Positions 59,546 to 64,000 of a stretch of 64,000 nt of DNA are shown one piece after another. A program made the position numbers and the translations under genes. Origin of the DNA: UBA4744 sp963723165 (GTDB lineage: Bacteria; Actinomycetota; Acidimicrobiia; Spongiisociales; UBA4744); assembly GCA_963723165.1 (NCBI GenBank), contig CAVRPP010000005.1:338539-402538 (forward strand), read 5' to 3'. Every line of letters begins with the position of its first letter. Within the stretch, counting starts at the first letter, position 1. The notes under the pieces are model-generated. The model ran no database searches and was not told where the DNA came from. It saw only the letters and a list, made by a program, of their open reading frames with translations.

Positions 59546-60814
59546 TCAGCTGCCCGGTAGTCGGTCGAGCATGGCCAGGACTTCGTCGTTCGGTTGGCTG
59601 AGGTAGAAGTCATCGATGACGATGTCGGCGCCGGTTGAGCCCGTGCTCCAGGCTGCGAGGCCTACTTTGCCTTCTGAGTGAGTGTCGTCGTCTACCTGGG
59701 CGACCAAGGAGCCGTTGATGAGCAGGGCAAGTCGAGGGCCATGGCAGATAGCAGTGAGATGATTCCAGGAGTCGCCAAGGTGGACCTTGTCCGATTGGCC
59801 ACCTTTGAGGGTCTTGGACTGGTTGTCGTTATAGCGGATGATGTCGTAGATCCCGTCGGTTGTGATTTGGAATAGGTAGCCGTTCAGGTACCCGCTTGCG
59901 GTGCTTTCACGGCACATGATGCCGTAACTTGTTTGGTTGTCGGCACCGCGGATCGGGCGGACCCATGCGTCGATGATCACGTTGCTGTGGCTATCGGGCA
60001 AGACGGCATGTAGCAGCGAATCGCTCCCATCAGGGAGCATGCGATAGAAGCCCGACGAATACTGCAGCTGGCCCCAGTCGTACGACTCGATCGGCCAACC
60101 ACTGTCCTCGAGTTGAAAATCGTCAGTGATGATCTCTTCACCCACTCCAACGTACTGCAGCCCCAGTGCAGCCTCGAACTCGGGACACACCAAGTTCTTG
60201 GCAATCGATCCACTGGCGCCGGAAAAGGATGAGGCGGCTGAACGGTCGCCCGTGTGGGGAAGCACTGCTTCCTTGATGGCCCTGCTCGCGTCGTCGAGGG
60301 CAACCCCTTCCAAGGCCCACTGACAAAACGCGAGCGGAGAAAAGGCAGCCAAGACGGCGAGGACGTTACGATCACCTTCCAGGTCCAGGAATACACCTTG
60401 GGCATCGGCCACCTTGCCCATCAGTTCGACGTGATCGTCGAAGTCGTCGGTCGTAAGTTCGTGAGTATTCAGCCACCGTTGAGGCGCCTCCAGACTGACC
60501 AGGTCCTCGACGAGAACAGCGCTCCTTGATCGCGCGGCCTCGTCTTCCAAGACCTCCGAGCGTACGAGAGGACCAACGGTGGTGGTTGTGGTAGGTGGCT
60601 CTGTCGTGGTTGTCGTGGTTGACGGTGCTGTGGTCGTTGGAGGAGACGTCGAAGCGGTGGTGGTCGACAATGGCAGTGTGGCAGAAGTGGTCGACGCAGC
60701 ATTCCCGCCCCCACAAGCGGCTGCCAGCATAGAAAAGAGACACACCATGACAACAACGCGCATGAGGGCTCGCTTGTCGGACACGTCGGGCGTCGGACCT
60801 ATGAGCTGTACCAC
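59546..60814 (-). CDS. lipoprotein with LamG/DUF1080-like domain
   Basis: This 422-residue protein has a lipobox signal (MLAAAC, Cys34 from the GTG start), a Thr/Pro linker of about 50 residues, a helical domain (about residues 85-215) with two Cys that could pair, and a C-terminal jelly-roll (ITDDFQLEDSGWPIESYDWG, NVIIDAWVRPIRGADNQTSY, LALLINGSLVAQVDDDTHSE, IVIDDFYLS), similar in layout to the domain in the DUF4956 protein at 17643. GTG 60814 has a strong GGGAG site; ATG 60763 would also keep the signal peptide. Surface-binding role is inferred. Confidence 0.7.
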   Translation of the reverse strand: MVQLIGPTPDVSDKRALMRVVVMVCLFSMLAAACGGGNAASTTSATLPLSTTTASTSPPTTTAPSTTTTTTEPPTTTTTVGPLVRSEVLEDEAARSRSAVLVEDLVSLEAPQRWLNTHELTTDDFDDHVELMGKVADAQGVFLDLEGDRNVLAVLAAFSPLAFCQWALEGVALDDASRAIKEAVLPHTGDRSAASSFSGASGSIAKNLVCPEFEAALGLQYVGVGEEIITDDFQLEDSGWPIESYDWGQLQYSSGFYRMLPDGSDSLLHAVLPDSHSNVIIDAWVRPIRGADNQTSYGIMCRESTASGYLNGYLFQITTDGIYDIIRYNDNQSKTLKGGQSDKVHLGDSWNHLTAICHGPRLALLINGSLVAQVDDDTHSEGKVGLAAWSTGSTGADIVIDDFYLSQPNDEVLAMLDRLPGS

Positions 60815-61157
60815 AAATACTCCCTCTTCCCGCTGTGGTTAACTCTCGCAACGGATGGAAAAGGGTGCCAGGGTCGAATGTCACTTCATCTCACACCATA
60901 ACTGCCAAGCGTTTTCGCCACTGCTGCCCATCACTGATGGCCACGACCCCACCCGGACGAGCAGCGCCCTTCCGCGGCGAATCAGTGTGCCCAACAGCGC
61001 ATAACGAAGCGCAGCCATCCGTGCCGCAGGGCGCGTTCGACTGGCTCCCCGTCCACTAGCGTCACTTCCATACGTTTCATCCAGGCGAGTGCAGCATTGC
61101 CGGGATAGCGGTAGAGCTTGATCCGGATGGTGTTGCCGTCAGAAGGAAGGGCTGAAA
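60815..61157. other. 343-bp gene-free stretch
   Basis: Nothing convincing is seen in this region. It separates the lipoprotein from the lower-GC alcohol dehydrogenase and must hold both promoters. A short reverse-strand frame (60982-61179) has no supporting features. Confidence 0.35.
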
Positions 61158-62201
61158 ATGAATGAAATGCAGGGCGCAATCATTCTTGGCGGCAAACGCC
61201 AGGTGGAATTGAGAGAGTTTCCGGTGCCTGAACCCGGTCCAGGGCAGGTTCTCTTGCGTATGAAAGCAGCCGGAATGTGCGGTAGTGACCTACACAATAT
61301 CTACCGCACAATGAACCTCGATGACCCCGGTCATTACCAGGGCTGTATTGCCGGGCATGAGCCCTGTGGAACTGTTGAAGCAATCGGGCCTAACTGTAAG
61401 AACTTCAACGAGGGCGACAGGGTAATCGTCTACCACATAACCGGCTGCCGTAACTGTTATGCGTGCCGCAAAGGCTGGATAGTCAACTGCACCAGTGACC
61501 AAAGAAGTGTTTACGGCTGGCACAGAGATGGCGCCTATGCCGACTTCATGCTGACGGAGGAATACACCCTGCTCAAGCTTCCAGACGAGCTGAGTTTTGT
61601 TGACGGTGCGATAATCTCCTGCGGATTCGGCACATCATTCCAGGGTGTGCGTCGGGCCGATGTATCCGGTTATGACACGGTCTTAGTCGTGGGTCTTGGC
61701 CCCGTTGGTCTTGCCGCTGCCATAATCTCCAAGGCGCGCGGGGCAAGAGTGATTGGCGTCGACATTAGCCCGGAAAGAGTGGCCACAGCCGAAAGACTCG
61801 GCTGCGACCTGGGGCTCATTGCCGATGAGAAAGCCCTGGACAAAATCAAGGAATACACAAACGGACATGGTGTTGAAGTCTCCCTGGAATGCTCTGCCTC
61901 TCAGGCCGGGCGAATGCTCTCTCTCGAGGCAGCCCGGCTCTGGGGCAGAGTCGTTTTTCTGGGTGAACACGGCAACCTGAGTCTCAATCCCAGTTTCACT
62001 TTGATTCAGAAACAACTCACTCTGCATGGGTCCTGGATGTCTGGCATAGCCGAGATGGAAGATGCGATAGAGCACATTGTGCGCTGGAAGATCAAGCCCG
62101 AAGACATTGTCACCCATACCTTTCCGATCACGCAGGTGAAAGAGGCTTTTGAGCTTTCTGATGCCGGCAAAGCCGGCAAGGTTGTCTTTGCGTGGGATTG
62201 A
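61158..62201 (+). CDS. zinc-dependent alcohol dehydrogenase, lower GC
   Basis: This 347-residue MDR enzyme has the catalytic zinc motif GMCGSDLHNI and GHEPCG, the structural zinc Cys cluster GCRNCYACRKGWIVNC, the nucleotide motif VVGLGPVGLAA and DISPERVATAERLG. It acts on a small alcohol or polyol (the threonine/sorbitol dehydrogenase-like group); exact substrate unknown. Base composition is clearly lower in GC than the neighbours, and codon choice is more mixed (AAA, GAA, ATA), pointing to recent transfer. AGGAAGG lies before the ATG. Confidence 0.9.
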   Translation: MNEMQGAIILGGKRQVELREFPVPEPGPGQVLLRMKAAGMCGSDLHNIYRTMNLDDPGHYQGCIAGHEPCGTVEAIGPNCKNFNEGDRVIVYHITGCRNCYACRKGWIVNCTSDQRSVYGWHRDGAYADFMLTEEYTLLKLPDELSFVDGAIISCGFGTSFQGVRRADVSGYDTVLVVGLGPVGLAAAIISKARGARVIGVDISPERVATAERLGCDLGLIADEKALDKIKEYTNGHGVEVSLECSASQAGRMLSLEAARLWGRVVFLGEHGNLSLNPSFTLIQKQLTLHGSWMSGIAEMEDAIEHIVRWKIKPEDIVTHTFPITQVKEAFELSDAGKAGKVVFAWD

Positions 62202-62359
62202 ACGACTAATGCCGGATACCGGTCTCGAGGCCGGGGCATATCGGCGCCGAACCGTTCGACCCCGTCTCGACAACGAAACGCAGCGGCGCACGCTCGAGGA
62301 TCCGGCTTACTACGTGGAACATTGCCATCTCCCCGCTTCTGACAGCAACGGGAGCGAAC

Positions 62360-63334
62360 GTGTTGGTCGAGCCTGATTTCCCCAGGGCCAGGCTCGCGAA
62401 CGGCGAAATCGAGGTTTCGATTTACCTGCCGGATGCCGAGCGTGGCTACTACCGCGGTACGCGTTTCGACTGGTCGGGCATCATCGAGCACGTCCACTAC
62501 CGGGGTCACCGCTTCTACGCGCCGCTGCACGCAGAGCATGACCCGTATCGGCACGACTCGATCAGCGGTCCTGCCGATGAATTCGCGATGTTTCATCCCA
62601 TGGGTTTCGCCGAGGCCGGGGAGGGGGATTCCTTCGTCAAAATCGGGGTAGGTTTGCTGGAAAAGGGCACGAGCGACGAGTACCTGTTTCACGGCGATTA
62701 TCGTTTGCGCCGCGCCGGTACCTGGCGAATCGAACAGGGCGGCGACTGGATCAAGTTCGAACAGGTCTTGGACGGCGAGCGCGGCTGGGCCTACCGCTAC
62801 CGCAAGACGATCCGCCTGCTGCAGGGTGAACCTGGTTTCGTCATCGACTACCGCCTCGAAAACAGCGGCGCCAGAACCATCGACATCAACCACTACAACC
62901 ACAACTTCACCTTGATCGACGGCACGCCGTACGGCCCGGATTACGTAGTCGAGTTTGCCTTTGCGACTGACGAGCCGAAATCGATCAACGACCTGGCCTG
63001 GTTTCGCGACAGCGAGATCGAGGTCGAGCGCCCACTTGGAGAACGATCGCTCTGGACTCAGCTGTACGAGGGCCCGGGCCGCATTGACTACAACACCGCC
63101 ACCGTCCGCAGCCAGATCACCGGGGCCGCGGTTTCGTTCGATGGTGATGCGCCGATCGAGCGCATGGTTTTCTGGGCGGTGGAGCGGGCCGCGTGCCCGG
63201 AACCCTTCATCCGCATCAGGCTCGATCCGGGTGAGGCGACAACCTGGTCCAGTTCCTACCGTTTCAGCGCGGATTCACGATCGGGAGAATTCGGCCGGGT
63301 CGACCCCGGGTCCACAATCGATCCGGTCCCCTGA
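62360..63334 (+). CDS. galactose mutarotase-like fold protein
   Basis: This protein (324 residues in the open frame) has a beta-sandwich of the mutarotase/DUF4432-like type: LANGEIEVSIYLPDAERGYY, GRHRFYAPLHAEHDPYRHDS-like segments, FHPMGFAEAGEGDSFVKIGV, IDYRLENSGARTIDINHYNH. His residues at HYNHNF may be catalytic. The last 15-20 residues (SGEFGRVDPGSTIDPVP) read into a sirtuin gene remnant, so the natural C-terminus has been replaced. It follows the alcohol dehydrogenase and may act on the same sugar. Confidence 0.7.
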   Translation: MLVEPDFPRARLANGEIEVSIYLPDAERGYYRGTRFDWSGIIEHVHYRGHRFYAPLHAEHDPYRHDSISGPADEFAMFHPMGFAEAGEGDSFVKIGVGLLEKGTSDEYLFHGDYRLRRAGTWRIEQGGDWIKFEQVLDGERGWAYRYRKTIRLLQGEPGFVIDYRLENSGARTIDINHYNHNFTLIDGTPYGPDYVVEFAFATDEPKSINDLAWFRDSEIEVERPLGERSLWTQLYEGPGRIDYNTATVRSQITGAAVSFDGDAPIERMVFWAVERAACPEPFIRIRLDPGEATTWSSSYRFSADSRSGEFGRVDPGSTIDPVP

Positions 63335-63440
63335 GTCGGGGATACCCGATCCGGTGGAGACACCCGGCCCGGTGAACACCAGGATCCGGTCGGCGGCCGC
63401 CGGCACTTGCTTGGACGGTCTCCTTCTTCTCTCCGGCCCC
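63285..63440 (-). pseudogene. N-terminal fragment of a sirtuin gene
   Basis: The reverse strand encodes AAADRILVFTGPGVSTGSGI PDS...VDPAEFS, matching AAADRIVVFTGAGISTESGI PDF...VDPADFS of the full sirtuin. It is degenerate (GAGIS is now GPGVS, a frame gap in the middle). The similarity begins at 63285, within about 5 bp of the place where the other truncated sirtuin copy (44267) breaks. Confidence 0.65.
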
Positions 63441-63586
63441 CGCCACGCCTCGGGATCAGGGTGTGAGGTGCGGGCGCGGCGATCAATCCGACCGACCCGG
63501 GCCCCGATGTTCAAATAGGTTCGACATCAGGCGGTTGGCCCCTAGATTTGCTGAAACGCCGTCGAGCGACGCAGAGGAGAGAAACG

Positions 63587-63763
63587 ATGCGGCTGAGCCC
63601 CCCAACAGGCAAGACTTTCTGGCCGGCGCTCGGGGTGCTCGTCCTCGGCATCGTGTTGTGGGTTGCACCAATCGGCGGGGACCTCATTCCCGACATTGCG
63701 TTCTGGCTGACCGCGGTCGGCGGCATCCTGCTGGTGTTGGGGAGCGTCTTCAACAAGATCTGA
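63587..63763 (+). CDS. 58-residue membrane protein
   Basis: From ATG 63587, with AGAGGAGAG upstream, the frame encodes MRLSPPTGKTFWPALGVLVL and two helices (ALGVLVLGIVLWVAPIGG and IAFWLTAVGGILLVLGSVFN). No family is recognised. Similar in size and layout to the small protein at 26002. Confidence 0.6.
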   Translation: MRLSPPTGKTFWPALGVLVLGIVLWVAPIGGDLIPDIAFWLTAVGGILLVLGSVFNKI

Positions 63764-64000
63764 GAGAACTCCGTCGGTCGCGGCTCGAGTTGCAAACGGC
63801 AGGCTCCTGGTGGAGGCCTTGCTACGCGACGAGTACCGGTCGCTGGAGCGGATCGGCGGAGTGGCCACCGCCACCTTGGTGGTCGGCTCTGCCCCGATGG
63901 TGCGAACCGTCTGATCGGCCTGGTCGGTCGGCTTTGTCGTCATACAGACGGTTGAGCGAAACTCGGCCGTGCCCGCAGGGGGTCCGACGCGTTACCGGCT
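63764..64000. other. window end, no supported gene
   Basis: A plus-strand frame ending at 63914 (GRLLVEALLRDEYRSLERIG) has no start codon. I see no gene that can be supported in this last 237 bp. Confidence 0.3.

Noticed and set aside
60982..61179. 65-residue reverse frame before the alcohol dehydrogenase
   Set aside because: It overlaps the dehydrogenase start, lacks a ribosome site and matches no family I know.

Overview
The window is GC-rich bacterial DNA with many GTG and TTG starts. Several secreted lipoproteins have a lipobox followed by a long Thr-rich linker, and there is an F420-type luciferase-like oxidoreductase, several RNA polymerase sigma factors and stand-alone sirtuins. Together these suggest an uncultured actinobacterium, and the Thr-rich linkers resemble those of Acidimicrobiia. 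This placement is inference. I found no tRNA, rRNA, CRISPR array, prophage or intact insertion sequence. One-base frameshifts are frequent (about 16 in otherwise intact genes), and most restore a normal family length when corrected. The contig therefore probably carries indel errors, and the affected genes are reported over their full extent.

Layout. 0-13.4 kb: SRPBCC fragment, GH99-like lipoprotein, luciferase-like oxidoreductase, helix-hairpin-helix protein, pirin, PreA-type dihydropyrimidine dehydrogenase, O-methyltransferase, lipoprotein, a NarL-type two-component pair, SRPBCC membrane protein, aldo/keto reductase and a MazEF-like pair. 13.8-20.1 kb: DUF333 and GerMN lipoproteins, then a CotH kinase / DUF4956 / VTC polyphosphate polymerase operon with a structured leader, followed by a lasso-leader-like RiPP precursor gene with its own promoter, inverted repeat and terminator. 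20.1-26.5 kb: deoC copy 1, shikimate kinase-like protein, a GH20 hexosaminidase and GNAT pair, and a sigma factor with a PASTA-GerMN membrane partner. 26.5-33.3 kb: a tandem Usp protein divergent from an Mrp/Mnh cation/proton antiporter operon (A-B-C-D-F-GE, with G fused to E), separated by an AT-rich region with paired inverted sites.

33.6-40.3 kb: VapBC, deoC copy 2, a second sigma factor with a beta-propeller membrane partner, two divergent class III cyclases (one carrying a 2Fe-2S ferredoxin domain), an orphan PIN toxin and a TetR. 40.3-47.5 kb: MMPL transporter, esterase, then a cassette of two unknown proteins and two different sirtuins, bordered by a 618-bp near-identical partial sirtuin duplicate. 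47.6-57 kb: an amidohydrolase lipoprotein, a MalT-like regulator, and a run of small membrane proteins (three DUF4386-type) with an MDR oxidoreductase. 57-64 kb: an XRE/nucleotidyltransferase toxin-antitoxin pair, a protein with an R-S-E ADP-ribosyltransferase-like C-terminus, a LamG-like lipoprotein, a lower-GC zinc alcohol dehydrogenase that looks transferred, a mutarotase-like protein and a third sirtuin remnant.

Common themes are envelope proteins (lipoproteins, GerMN, CotH/VTC), NAD-linked enzymes (sirtuins, ADP-ribosyltransferase-like protein), several toxin-antitoxin modules, and small dispersed duplicates of deoC, sirtuin and aldo/keto reductase genes. The most novel parts are the RiPP-like gene beside CotH/DUF4956/VTC, the double-sirtuin cassette and the ADP-ribosyltransferase-like protein.
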